A DNA stretch of 64,000 nt from Bacillus sp. FJAT-29937. Lineage in GTDB: Bacteria > Bacillota > Bacilli > Bacillales > Cytobacillaceae. Location of the stretch: contig NZ_LMAS01000005.1 in assembly GCF_001509555.1 (NCBI RefSeq), positions 133,507 to 197,506 of the forward strand. Reading direction: 5' to 3'. Both the position numbers and the translations under genes were made by a program. Below the pieces are notes generated by a model. That model ran no database searches. It saw only the letters and a program-made list of their open reading frames with translations, and was not told the origin of the DNA. Below are positions 25,837 through 33,815 of the stretch, piece after piece; within the stretch, counting starts at the first letter, position 1, and every line of letters starts with the position of its first letter.

Positions 25837-26927
25837 ACACCGATGTATTAATTATTGGTGGGGGACCGTCGGGATTAGCAGCTGCCACTGAACTAGGAGA
25901 AAGAAATTTGGATGTAACAATAGTAGATGAATCATATGAATTAGGTGGGCAGCTTAGGCAACAAACACAGCCATTGGAATATTTACCCACACAGTATCAA
26001 AATATGCGAGGATTTGAATTAGCGGAAAGTTTAGTTAAAAAGGTAAATCAACAATCATCATCCCTTCGGAAATTTTTAAATCATAGAGTTATTGGCTTAT
26101 ATAAAGATGGAAGTGTTGGTATTTCGGATGGGCAGAAGATTTTTGCCGTTAAAGCGAAGAAAATTATTGTAGCAACGGGTGCATATGAGAAAGCAATTCC
26201 TTTTTTAAAATGGACCTTACCTGGAATTATGACGATTGGAGCTGCGCAAACATTAATTAATAGAGAATTAGTTCTTCCAGGCAGAGAAACGGTCATTATA
26301 GGGATAAGCGACTTCACCCTCGATGTGGTTTCTCAATTACAAGATGTAGGGATTACCGTGAAAGGAATAGTTGTGCCGAAGGAAACTAAATCTCCGTTTA
26401 ACTGTGAACAATTAAGCAGAGTAGTGGCATCTGGTGTTACAGTATATCAAAATGCTATTGTAATAGAGGCAAAAGGAAACGGACAAGTGGAAGAGCTTAT
26501 GATTAAGCACGACGAAAAGCTTATGAATTTTCAAGTTGATTTTGTATGTTTAGACGGAGGGAGAGCCCCGGTATTAGATGTGTTTTATCAACTAAATTGT
26601 TCCTTTGGATATCGGGAAGCATTAGGCGGGTGGCTGCCTCAATATGACGCAAATTTTAGAACTAGCGAAGAAAATATATATATAGCAGGAAGTGCATCAG
26701 GAATTAGCAATCATGGTGTTGTGCTGTTAACAGGAATGATTGCTGGAATTAGTGTTGGTGAAGAGCTAAAAATGATTGAACAGGAAGAAGCACAGTTTAT
26801 TAGAAATTCATTGTGGAAGGAAGTAGAGGTTTTAGAATCAAAGGGAAGCCCAATGGTTTGGGAAGAAAGGAAATTGCACATTAACCATTTCTCGCAACCA
26901 ATGATAAAAGATCAATTCATCTCGTGA
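25833..26927 (+). CDS. HcnB/OoxA-like FAD-dependent subunit
   Basis: A 364-residue pyridine nucleotide-disulfide-type flavoprotein. It has the N-terminal VLIIGGGPSGLAAATEL motif, a second Rossmann-like GRETVIIGISDFTLDVVSQL near residue 150, and the C-terminal IYIAGSASGISNHGVVLLTGMIAG. Proteins of this size and order are the alpha-type subunits of octopine/nopaline oxidases, HCN synthase HcnB and D-hydroxyproline dehydrogenase. HcnB/OoxA homologues usually carry a C-terminal BFD [2Fe-2S] domain. Here that domain is a separate gene at 26956, so the subunit has been split. Start ATG overlaps the previous stop. Confidence 0.82.
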   Translation: MNTDVLIIGGGPSGLAAATELGERNLDVTIVDESYELGGQLRQQTQPLEYLPTQYQNMRGFELAESLVKKVNQQSSSLRKFLNHRVIGLYKDGSVGISDGQKIFAVKAKKIIVATGAYEKAIPFLKWTLPGIMTIGAAQTLINRELVLPGRETVIIGISDFTLDVVSQLQDVGITVKGIVVPKETKSPFNCEQLSRVVASGVTVYQNAIVIEAKGNGQVEELMIKHDEKLMNFQVDFVCLDGGRAPVLDVFYQLNCSFGYREALGGWLPQYDANFRTSEENIYIAGSASGISNHGVVLLTGMIAGISVGEELKMIEQEEAQFIRNSLWKEVEVLESKGSPMVWEERKLHINHFSQPMIKDQFIS

Positions 26928-26955
26928 ATAAAGAATGATAAAAGTGGGTGTTTCA

Positions 26956-27267
26956 ATGGATAAAGCAACAATTATTTGTCGATGTGAAGAGATAAGCTAT
27001 GAAGAAATAGAAGAAGTCATTAATTATGGCGCCAAGTCCTTTGATGATATTAAACGGATTACAAGGTGTGGAATGGGGGCCTGTCAATCAAAAATTTGTG
27101 CAATTCTTGTTAATCAAATCATTCATGAACTTACTGACCAGCCTCTTCCAGAAATCACACTCCCTCGAATGCGTATGCCTATTTATCCAATTAAAATTGA
27201 AACATTAGCAACAAATAGTACAGCGTTCTCAACAGTTAAATCTGTTTTAGATGAACTAGATTTATAG
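26956..27267 (+). CDS. BFD-like [2Fe-2S] domain protein
   Basis: A 103-residue protein with the bacterioferritin-associated ferredoxin fold. The four cysteines appear as ICRCEEISYEE and TRCGMGACQSKIC, giving C-x-C then C-x4-C plus one extra Cys. In related oxidases this domain is fused to the C-terminus of the HcnB-like subunit. Here it is free-standing, immediately downstream of that subunit. Start ATG 26956 (MDKATIICRC) is preferred over 26935 because the domain begins there. It probably ferries electrons within the complex or holds its cluster. Confidence 0.8.
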   Translation: MDKATIICRCEEISYEEIEEVINYGAKSFDDIKRITRCGMGACQSKICAILVNQIIHELTDQPLPEITLPRMRMPIYPIKIETLATNSTAFSTVKSVLDELDL

Positions 27268-27278
27268 GGGGAAGGTAA

Positions 27279-28352
27279 ATGACCAAATATTACCAAACGA
27301 TTATCCTTGGCGCGGGTGTGATTGGAAATAGTATTGCTTATCATCTTTCTGAAAGAAGTAAAGAAGAGATATTAGTTCTTGATAAAAAATTTCCTCTTTC
27401 TGGAACTTCGGGGTCCACTCAGGCTTGGGTTTGGGTCCATAATAAATCTCCATCGTGGTATGCAGAATTCAGCATGTATAGTAGTGAGCTCTATCCCTAT
27501 TTATCTAGAAAAATTGGAGATGTGGAATATAAACGAACAGGTGGACTATCCCCTTTTTTTAACGAGAAAGACCGTGAAAAAGCAAAACGCCTTGCAGAAG
27601 AGTACAGGAGGATAGGTATTAAAATTAAAGTATTAACAAGGGATGAAGTACTTGAAAAAGAGCCTTATTTAAACCCCTCAGTGGCCGGAGCAACTTTTAG
27701 TAAAATTGATGGAAATGTAAATCCGTTTCGCCTGGTTGATATGTTAATGAGGGCAGCTAAGAAAAATGGTGTAGAATACTCTTACTATAATACGGTAACT
27801 AACGTCCAAAAAAGTAATGGATATTACTTACTCGAGAGTAAAAAAGGAAACTATCGTTGTAAAAATCTTATTCTAGCTTCTGGAACATGGTCACGAGAGA
27901 TTGGTAAAATGTTAGGAATTAATATTCCTGTCAATCAACTAAGAGGGCAAATTTTAGTCACAGAACCCCTTCAGCCTTTTTTAAATTATACAATTAGTGG
28001 AATGAGGCAAGCCAATAATGGAGAGGTATTAATTGGCTATTCCATGGAAAAGGTTGGTTTCGACCGTTCTACTACACTTGATGTCATACAAGAAACCGCC
28101 AATCTAGCAAAACATTATGTACCTTCAATAGGAAAGGCAAAAATAGTCCGCGCTTTTTCCGGGATTAGGGCAATGCCTGAAGATGGATTGCCTATTTTAG
28201 GATGGGTGCCAGATAAGGAAAATCTTTATGTAGCTGCAACACATAGTGGTGTCACATTATCGCCCTTAATAGGAACATTAATAACCGAGTTAATTCTTGA
28301 TGGAGAAACATCCATTCCAATTGATCGTTACTCTATAGAAAGGTTCGGTTGA
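27279..28352 (+). CDS. HcnC/OoxB-like DAO-family oxidase subunit
   Basis: A 357-residue DAO flavoprotein. ILGAGVIGNSIAYHLSE is the N-terminal FAD motif. GTSGSTQAWVWVHN, near residue 45, contacts flavin. FSGIRAMPEDGLPILGWV with THSGVTLSPLIG closes the active site. It is the catalytic beta-type subunit in HcnABC, opine oxidase and proline/hydroxyproline dehydrogenase complexes, where it oxidises the secondary or primary amine. GGGGGAAGG precedes ATG 27279. Together with 25519, 25833 and 26956 it makes a complete four-part complex. The substrate is unknown; D-proline-like, opine-like or N-methyl amino acids are all plausible. Confidence 0.83.
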   Translation: MTKYYQTIILGAGVIGNSIAYHLSERSKEEILVLDKKFPLSGTSGSTQAWVWVHNKSPSWYAEFSMYSSELYPYLSRKIGDVEYKRTGGLSPFFNEKDREKAKRLAEEYRRIGIKIKVLTRDEVLEKEPYLNPSVAGATFSKIDGNVNPFRLVDMLMRAAKKNGVEYSYYNTVTNVQKSNGYYLLESKKGNYRCKNLILASGTWSREIGKMLGINIPVNQLRGQILVTEPLQPFLNYTISGMRQANNGEVLIGYSMEKVGFDRSTTLDVIQETANLAKHYVPSIGKAKIVRAFSGIRAMPEDGLPILGWVPDKENLYVAATHSGVTLSPLIGTLITELILDGETSIPIDRYSIERFG

Positions 28353-28419
28353 CATTCGAAATGAAAAGTATGAGACGGATAAAAACAATAGATATATCAC
28401 GAAAATGGAGGTAAAAATC

Positions 28420-28815
28420 ATGGTTGAACAAATTAATACGAATAAAGCACCTGTAGCAGTTGGCCCCTACTCACAGGCGGTTATAGCCAATGGTTTTGCT
28501 TTTTTATCAGGAATGTTGCCATTAGATATTAAAGATGGAAAAATTGTAGGTGAAACAGCAGCAGAGCAAACAAAGCAGATTATGGATAACATTGTTTCAT
28601 TATTATCCGAGTTGAATGTTGGATTAAATGAAATTGTAAAAGCAACAATTTTTTTAGATTCGATGGACAGTTTTCAAGCTGTAAATGAAGTATATGGATC
28701 TTATTTTACAGTACATAAACCAGCACGAAGTTGTGTTGAAGTTTCCGCGCTTCCTAGGGGCGCCTTAGTCGAAATCGAGGTAATTGCAAGATTAGACAAA
28801 AGAAATATTTTATAA
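28420..28815 (+). CDS. ridA: RidA family imine/enamine deaminase
   Basis: A 131-residue YjgF/YER057c/UK114 protein. Family marks are APVAVGPYSQAVIANGFAFLSGMLP near the N-terminus, NIVSLLSELNVGLNEIVKATIFL in the middle, and the C-terminal ARSCVEVSALPRGALVEIEVIA, which contains the active-site Arg and Glu. GGAGG lies eight bases before ATG 28420. RidA hydrolyses reactive 2-imino acids to 2-oxo acids and ammonia. Placed after three amine-oxidising flavoproteins, it very probably clears their imine products. It is the last gene before integrase remnant copy 3. Confidence 0.9.
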   Translation: MVEQINTNKAPVAVGPYSQAVIANGFAFLSGMLPLDIKDGKIVGETAAEQTKQIMDNIVSLLSELNVGLNEIVKATIFLDSMDSFQAVNEVYGSYFTVHKPARSCVEVSALPRGALVEIEVIARLDKRNIL

Positions 28816-28817
28816 AT

Positions 28818-28860
28818 AAGAAGTAGGTATTTTAAACACTCGAAAAAATGTCTACTTCTT
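28818..28860 (+). terminator. Hairpin after ridA
   Basis: AAGAAGTAG and CTACTTCTT are perfect 9-bp complements around a 25-base loop. The tail CTCAACT is not U-rich, so termination may be weak. Confidence 0.5.
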
Positions 28861-28970
28861 CTCAACTCAGGTAATGCATTTGCATAATCTTCCAAATCAC
28901 AATATGAATCTTTCAATTACTTTGTAGTCGCGGCAATATTACTATGCTCCCCCAATCTTCTTAGCCCTTT
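28855..28970 (-). pseudogene. Tyrosine recombinase C-terminal remnant, copy 3
   Basis: Minus strand reads RRLGEHSNIAATTK, then a stop where the nucleophile Tyr should be, then LKDSYCDLEDYANALPEL. It matches the LAGHSNIATTSKYWRDSY segment of copy 1. A second piece with the upstream GTCTGGATTCC and GAAC-x-TTGGAGATC sequence lies at 29338-29390, so the remnant is split by the 94-aa gene. The loss of the catalytic tyrosine codon confirms inactivity. Confidence 0.68.
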
Positions 28971-29011
28971 CTTAATTGAGAGTTATTTGTGGCTAAGAAG
29001 ATTCCTATCTT

Positions 29012-29296
29012 TTATTTCGCTAGTTTTTCAATAACATTTATCAATGGCATTTGCATTGGTTCCCACAAATCAACTCCATTCTTACTGATATCATTGTCCA
29101 GAAAAAAACGTTTACAAATGGCTAAGTCTACAACCGGGATTCCATTAAACTCACCAGTTAGGGTGTAAAATGCACTCACAGCAGGGTCAATATCAATGAC
29201 AAATTTGTTATCAATTAATATTACTTCACTTTCTATTTCCTGACCAAATTTGGGGTCCTTTGAATCAGAAAAATATACATTAGTAATCTCAATCAT
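29012..29296 (-). CDS. Unknown 94-aa protein carried inside an integrase remnant
   Basis: The product begins MIEITNVYFSDSKDPKFG and contains TLTGEFNGIPVVDLA. It ends in MPLINVIEKLAK. It is acidic, with no membrane segment or signal peptide. I do not recognise the family. A frameshifted homologue lies at 15702-15988, also beside an integrase remnant. The small size, acidic character and mobile context recall immunity-type or cargo proteins, but there is no direct evidence for a toxin partner here. GGGGGAAGAGGGAG precedes ATG 29296, so it could be expressed. Confidence 0.6.
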   Translation of the reverse strand: MIEITNVYFSDSKDPKFGQEIESEVILIDNKFVIDIDPAVSAFYTLTGEFNGIPVVDLAICKRFFLDNDISKNGVDLWEPMQMPLINVIEKLAK

Positions 29297-29635
29297 AAAA
29301 ACTCCCTCTTCCCCCTAGTTTTAATTACCATTCCAAAATGGTCTGGATTCCTCGGACAAAGAACCTTGGAGATCATTTTTCCGCTTGAAACCTTTTATAT
29401 AAAAAATGTCTAAACCCTTGGCACACATGGGATAACACGTTTTTTTATTATTATAATTAACGTTAAGAAGGATTAACGCTCTTTTTGTTGAAATTATTCA
29501 AATAACGAAGCAGGAGAGTTGTGCGAAATTAATAAAACATAACGTCAATCAAGAGTATAAATGTTGCTTGAAAATCACCAAAAATTGATCAGCTTTATTA
29601 TTATCTGGAAATGTATATAGGAATGGGGCTAAAAC
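29297..29635. other. Intergenic stretch with integrase tail and weak hairpin
   Basis: Bases 29338-29390 match the upstream part of the integrase remnants. AACGTTAA (29459-29466) and TTAACG (29473-29478) form a small hairpin followed by CTCTTTTTG. The rest is AT-rich leader of the lipoprotein gene; no further gene was seen. Confidence 0.45.
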
Positions 29636-30238
29636 ATGATAATAAAATTAATATTAACTGGATTTTTATTGAGTCTATTCTCGCTAGTTGGTTGTAGTAA
29701 TGGGCAAAACGAAAAACAAGGTCAAGTCCAAAGTTTGGTTGATGATGTTGTCGAGGATACATATGAAATAGAATCGGTGCAAATGCAAAATGATTTTCTA
29801 AATGAACGTAATCAGTATTTAGTGACGACCATTAAGGAGCTGATCGAGAATTTATCGGATAAAGAAATGTTGGAATTCGCACAAAATCAGGTTATATATG
29901 AGTTACAGGTTAATGGGGAATCTATTCCTAAAAACGGGCAAGTAACTATTTCAGCGGGGGAAGTTGAAGTTTTATTATCTGAAAAGGTATTGGGGCATGA
30001 TTTTTTACCAGATGAATGGTTAGAGAAAGGAAAAGTTAGTGGAAATTATATTGACCATTTGTTAAATATCGATACTTCAAATTGGCTGCCAATGGGAATG
30101 GATGGCACTGTTAATACAGCACAAGGTTTTCAGCTAGCTGATGGAAAAGCTGGTCAAAAGTTCTCTTTTAATATGACAGAAGAATTAAGAGACCGATTGA
30201 AAATGGATACTAATTTAATACAAATTGAAGTAAAGTAA
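29636..30238 (+). CDS. Hypothetical lipoprotein, 200 aa
   Basis: A secreted, membrane-anchored protein with signal peptide MIIKLILTGFLLSLFSLVGC and a lipobox ending at Cys20. An acidic linker follows (QSLVDDVVEDTYEIES), then a putative folded domain of about 150 residues. That domain contains VTISAGEVEVLLSEKVLGHDFLPDEW and an end rich in charged residues (TEELRDRLKMDTNLIQIEVK). I cannot assign a family. GGGGCT precedes ATG 29636. The downstream ankyrin gene is 34 bases away and may share its transcript. Confidence 0.7.
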   Translation: MIIKLILTGFLLSLFSLVGCSNGQNEKQGQVQSLVDDVVEDTYEIESVQMQNDFLNERNQYLVTTIKELIENLSDKEMLEFAQNQVIYELQVNGESIPKNGQVTISAGEVEVLLSEKVLGHDFLPDEWLEKGKVSGNYIDHLLNIDTSNWLPMGMDGTVNTAQGFQLADGKAGQKFSFNMTEELRDRLKMDTNLIQIEVK

Positions 30239-30272
30239 ATTTCATCAATTAAAAGACAATGGGGGGATTATT

Positions 30273-30788
30273 GTGAATATTAAAGTGAATGATGTATTTC
30301 AAGCTATTGAATCCAATGATCTTGCTGCTTTAGAAAAGGCTCTTATTTCTAACCCATCTTTATCAAATTTAGAAAATGAGCAAGGATTAACACCACTAGG
30401 AATTGCATCGCATTTTGGAAATAAAGATGCTGTACAGATTTTATTAAATTATAATGCAGATGTTAATGGCGTTTCTCATTCTAAGATAGAGTTTATTCCG
30501 TCAAATACGGCTCTTCATGCTGCAATCGCAGGAGAACGAAATTTAGAGGTCATTGAACTCCTTTTAAAGAATCATGCGAAAGCCAATATTTTTGATAGCA
30601 ATGGGCATACAGCTTTACATACTGCTGCATTTCATGATAATAACTTGGATCTAATTATACTACTTTTAAAACATGGTGCTTCTGTTCAGGCAAAGGTTGA
30701 TGGTGGAAAAACTGCATTGGAAATAGCGGTAGAACAGGGGAATAAACAAGTAGCTGAACTATTGCGTTATTATGCTGAGTTAGCTTGA
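30273..30788 (+). CDS. Ankyrin repeat protein
   Basis: A 171-residue protein made of about four ankyrin repeats. Repeat cores are GLTPLGIASHFGNKDAVQILLNYNADV, TALHAAIAGERNLEVIELLLKNHAKAN, GHTALHTAAFHDNNLDLIILLLKHGAS and KTALEIAVEQGNKQVAELL, each shown here in part. The start is GTG 30273 with GGGGGG six bases upstream. There is no signal peptide, so it is cytosolic. Such proteins mediate protein-protein contacts; the partner is unknown. It lies between a lipoprotein gene and an acetyltransferase gene, with no clear functional link. Confidence 0.88.
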   Translation: MNIKVNDVFQAIESNDLAALEKALISNPSLSNLENEQGLTPLGIASHFGNKDAVQILLNYNADVNGVSHSKIEFIPSNTALHAAIAGERNLEVIELLLKNHAKANIFDSNGHTALHTAAFHDNNLDLIILLLKHGASVQAKVDGGKTALEIAVEQGNKQVAELLRYYAELA

Positions 30789-30895
30789 CGTAAAATGTCA
30801 ATCGGGGTCTATTTTGGAAAACAGAGAATTAATACCTTTTATGATAAAACATAGAAGGTGATTGTAAAATTTGGTAAATTGTAGGTTAGAACAAT

Positions 30896-31441
30896 ATGGA
30901 AAAGGATGGTACTTGGTCAAGTATGGAAAACTATGCTTTCAGGAAAGCAGTAACAAGAGATGTGGATGAAATATATCAACTTATAGAAAAGCGGATTATA
31001 TGGATGGAAAAAAACAATTTAAATCAGTGGAATAGAACAAATTATCTAGAATCGTATCCAAGGGACTATTTTGAAAACAAAGTAGAAACTGAACAACTTT
31101 ACGTTATGGAAGATAAACTGACGGGTAAGGTAGTTGGAGCGGTCGTATTACTCGAAGATGATAAGCGATGGACTAACGATGGGTCAAAAAATTACTATAT
31201 TCACAACCTTGTCAGCGATACAGAGGTTCCAGGTGTTGGGATAAAAATGATCAACTTATGTGAACAGATGGCACTCGTTAACAGTGTCGATGCGGTTAGA
31301 TTAGACTGTCAGGCTTCAAACATCAAGCTTAACGAGTATTATGAAAGACTTGGATATATCTTTGTTGGTGATGTACAAGAAGGAAGTTATATTGGGAACA
31401 AGCGGGAAAAGAAACTAGTGAATTTTGTTGCTAATGAGTGA
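30896..31441 (+). CDS. GNAT family N-acetyltransferase
   Basis: A 181-residue acetyltransferase. YAFRKAVTRDVDEIYQLIEKRI is the first strand and helix. Acetyl-CoA binding is expected around YIHNLVSDTEVPGVGIKMINLCEQ, which carries a degenerate Q/RxxGxG/A loop (PGVGIK). VRLDCQASNIKLNEYYERLGYIFVGD is the conserved C-terminal part. The start is uncertain because no good ribosome binding site is visible for 30896; ATG 30923 is an alternative. The substrate is unknown. A hairpin with a T-tract follows. Confidence 0.82.
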   Translation: MEKDGTWSSMENYAFRKAVTRDVDEIYQLIEKRIIWMEKNNLNQWNRTNYLESYPRDYFENKVETEQLYVMEDKLTGKVVGAVVLLEDDKRWTNDGSKNYYIHNLVSDTEVPGVGIKMINLCEQMALVNSVDAVRLDCQASNIKLNEYYERLGYIFVGDVQEGSYIGNKREKKLVNFVANE

Positions 31442-31471
31442 ATTAGTTTAATGTTTCATTATTTTGATGTA

Positions 31472-31503
31472 CTAAAGGCCGGCTTATTAAGTCGACCTTT
31501 TTC
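31472..31503 (+). terminator. Terminator after the GNAT gene
   Basis: AAAGGCCGGCTT and AAGTCGACCTTT pair with two mismatches and are followed by a T-run (CCTTTTTCTG). Confidence 0.65.
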
Positions 31504-31539
31504 TGACTGATTACATTGGTATTTAGTGTGCGAGTTCGG

Positions 31540-31594
31540 CTGATAATTGGTTTGTTTTTTGCTTTTTCCCCACGTTATCGGAACTAATTATCAG
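31540..31594. other. Hairpin CTGATAATTGGTT / AACTAATTATCAG
   Basis: Thirteen-base arms pair with one mismatch around a 29-base loop containing a T-rich stretch. It lies between the GNAT terminator and repeat array 1. The function is unknown. Confidence 0.4.
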
Positions 31595-31661
31595 AAAGAT
31601 AGCCTCTTTTATCAAACCATAAAAAAATTGTCCGTTATTATTGATTTTACGGACAGGAACG

Positions 31662-32140
31662 TTCATAGCATGGGTATTCCAAGTTCACCATCCAAAACGC
31701 TAACTATGATGCTTTCATAGTACGTGTTTTCTAAGTACCTCCACCAAAACGCGCACTATGCCCCCTTCATAGTACGTGTTTTTCAAGAACCTCCGCTGAA
31801 ACGCGCACTATGCCCTCTTCATAGTACGTGTTTTTCAAGTTCTTCCACCAAAACACGCACTATGCCCCCTTCATAGTACGTGTATTTCAAGTTCTTCCTC
31901 CAAAACACGCACTATGCCCCCTTCATAGTACGTGTTTTTCAAGTATCTCCGCTGAAACGCTCACTATGACCTCTTCATAGTACGTGTTTTTCAAGTTCTT
32001 CCACCAAAACACGCACTATGATCCCTTCATAGTACGTGTTTTTCAAGTATCTCCGCTGAAACGCTCACTATGACCTCTTCATAGTACGTGTTTTTCAAGT
32101 TCTTCCACCCAAACACTCACCATGCCCCTTTCATAGCGAA
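31662..32140. repeat. Repeat array 1: nine tandem 52-bp palindromic units
   Basis: TTCATAG recurs at 31662, 31714, 31766, 31818, 31870, 31922, 31974, 32026, 32078 and 32130, always exactly 52 bases apart. Each unit holds an inverted repeat of type CACGnACTATG, 6-7 bases, CATAGTnCGTG. The spacers alternate between two sequence types (TTCTTCCACCAAAACACGC and ATCTCCGCTGAAACGCTC). As 52 is not a multiple of three, it is not a coding repeat. Confidence 0.92.
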
Positions 32141-32219
32141 ATATTTTGGGTTTTGCGGAATATAAAGTAAGAAGTTACTTTTTAGGTGATCATGAAACGG
32201 AAATGGAGGGCTTATCTCT

Positions 32220-32732
32220 ATGTCTTATGCGTCGTTTAAAATCCGCATTTACGCTTTCTTATTAGATTATCTCCTAATCGTTATATACGGCATTTTTGTT
32301 GTAAGTACTATTTCTTTTGTATTTCAATCAGTTGTAAACCCCTTATTTTCAAGTTCCCCAGTAACAGCCGAACTGACAGGCTTTTTTATGATGACGCTGC
32401 CAGTTTCGCTTTATTTTATTTTGAGTGACTGTTCTAAATGGCAGGGAACATGGGGGAAGAGGAAAATGGGCATCCGTGTTGTTGACGGTGTCGGTAAGCG
32501 AATTGGAATCGGTCGCTCAGCTTTGCGAACAGCTATCAAGTTACTTCCTTGGGAGGTTGCACATTTTGGGATATGGCGATTAATGCTTCCATGTGATTTC
32601 TCAGAAATTACTATTTATGTGATTCTCAATGTTGTCAATATTGTAATACTATTATATTTAATCATTCCACTTACCAATAAAAGGAGGGAAAATGTTTATG
32701 ATTGGATAGCGGGAACGGAAGTAATACACTGA
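32220..32732 (+). CDS. RDD family membrane protein
   Basis: A 170-residue protein with about four membrane segments. The family name motif Arg-Asp-Asp region is represented by FKIRIYAFLLDYLLIVIYG, with Arg then Asp in the first helix. WQGTWGKRKMGIRVVDGVG is the cytoplasmic loop typical of RDD proteins. The C-terminus ENVYDWIAGTEV is also conserved. GGAGGG precedes ATG 32220. RDD proteins have been linked to ion transport or to membrane association of partners, but the role of this one is unknown. It is isolated between two repeat arrays. Confidence 0.85.
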   Translation: MSYASFKIRIYAFLLDYLLIVIYGIFVVSTISFVFQSVVNPLFSSSPVTAELTGFFMMTLPVSLYFILSDCSKWQGTWGKRKMGIRVVDGVGKRIGIGRSALRTAIKLLPWEVAHFGIWRLMLPCDFSEITIYVILNVVNIVILLYLIIPLTNKRRENVYDWIAGTEVIH

Positions 32733-32848
32733 TCTTTTTAATATATACAAAATGCAATGAACACGAGAAACACGATTCAACCTAGCAAGTGGAGGTTAGG
32801 TTCTTGAAAAAAACTCATGATTTTCGAGTAGATATGAGATATTCATAG

Positions 32849-33028
32849 GCGGAGAAATTCCGGTTAATGTATATAAGGGAGGCATAAGATGTAGATATAA
32901 GCGGAGAAATTCCGATTAACTGCTCTAAATAAGACAAAATCCAAGGATTTGGGTAAGATAAACGGAAAACCTCCTCTTATTTTTAGGGAAATATGAGTAT
33001 TTCCAAAAATAAACGGAATTTTTCCGTT
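32849..33028. repeat. Repeat array 2: four CGGA-type palindromes, ~52-bp phased
   Basis: GCGGAGAAATTCCG starts at 32849 and again at 32901 (52 bases). ACGGAAAAC (32962) and ACGGAATTTTTCCG (33013) are 51 bases apart. Three of the four are inverted repeats of type CGGAnAATTnCCG. The sequence is unrelated to array 1, but the spacing is the same. Confidence 0.65.
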
Positions 33029-33147
33029 TATTTTTCAAACACGGCAAAATCAACATTCAGTTATTCTATTGAAGGGCCATTATCTGGAATTAGATCTCAA
33101 ACAAAACTATAATCTACATATACATAAAGGTTTAGGAAGTGGTTTAA

Positions 33148-33474
33148 ATTTTTGGTGCAATCGTTTTGTTTATCGTTGCAGGAATAGCTGAAATTGGTGG
33201 GGGCTATTTAATTTGGTTATGGTTAAGAGAAGGAAAACCTTTTTACTGGGGAATTGGTGGTGGAATTGCATTAGCTTTATACGGTGTAATCGCTACATTT
33301 CAATCCTTTCCTTCATTCGGTAGAGTGTATGCTGCTTACGGTGGGGTATTTATTGTACTATCTGTTCTGTGGGGATGGGGCATTGATAAAAAAACACCCG
33401 ATTTATATGATTGGCTAGGTGCTGGGATATGTTTAATAGGTGTTTCGATCATGTTATTTGCACCACGCCAATAG
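33148..33474 (+). CDS. YnfA/UPF0060 family membrane protein
   Basis: A small four-helix protein of the UPF0060 family, related to small multidrug-resistance proteins. The conserved [17 protein letters not shown] segment and the C-terminal [16 protein letters not shown] are present. The family begins about six residues before the first TTG (33166). The frame is open from a TAA at 33145, and the only codon with a well-placed ribosome binding site (AGGAAGTGG, five bases) is ATT 33148, giving 108 residues. A rare ATT start is therefore likely; TTG 33166 would cut into the first helix. A terminator follows at 33520. Confidence 0.82.
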   Translation: MFGAIVLFIVAGIAEIGGGYLIWLWLREGKPFYWGIGGGIALALYGVIATFQSFPSFGRVYAAYGGVFIVLSVLWGWGIDKKTPDLYDWLGAGICLIGVSIMLFAPRQ

Positions 33475-33519
33475 AAAGTTTGTTCAAAGGACAGGTTAGT
33501 AGAAGATGAAAATAGCCCA

Positions 33520-33560
33520 ATTTATAAAGCATTTCCTTGTATTAGGGAATGCTTTTTGTT
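33520..33560 (+). terminator. Terminator after the ynfA-like gene
   Basis: AAAGCATT-CC and GG-AATGCTTTTT form a stem of about 11 bp around a short loop, followed by GTTTTG. Confidence 0.8.
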
Positions 33561-33609
33561 TTGTCTAAAGTTAAATAAAACAATAATATTGTAATAAAAA
33601 TCAATATTT

Positions 33610-33643
33610 ATTTATTGTAAAACGATAAATTCTGTGTTAAAGT
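33610..33643 (+). promoter_or_regulatory. yoaT-like promoter overlapped by a 21-bp operator
   Basis: ATTTATTGTAAAACGATAAAT (33610-33630) is an imperfect palindrome. Its TTGTAA forms the -35, and TAAAGT (33638-33643) after 17 bases forms the -10. The same 21 bases recur at 34629-34649 before the yoaS-like gene. Confidence 0.6.
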
Positions 33644-33815
33644 CAAATTTGCAATAACAAAGCTTTTGAATATCGAAGTGATGAAGACACCAAAGATCAA
33701 TAAAGCGAAAGAAAGATGTTCGGCGGTCAACCTATGTACAAAAATATAAATCTATTTAGCTATAGCATTAGGCAGAACTATGTACATTTAGAAAAAACTT
33801 TTGGAGGGACAAATC

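Noticed and set aside
28701-28916. 71-codon minus-strand frame overlapping ridA
   Set aside because: Its first part is the integrase remnant and the rest is antisense to ridA.
31662-32140. Possible CRISPR array
   Set aside because: The 52-bp units are directly tandem, with no variable unique spacers and with a palindrome in every unit; no cas genes are near.
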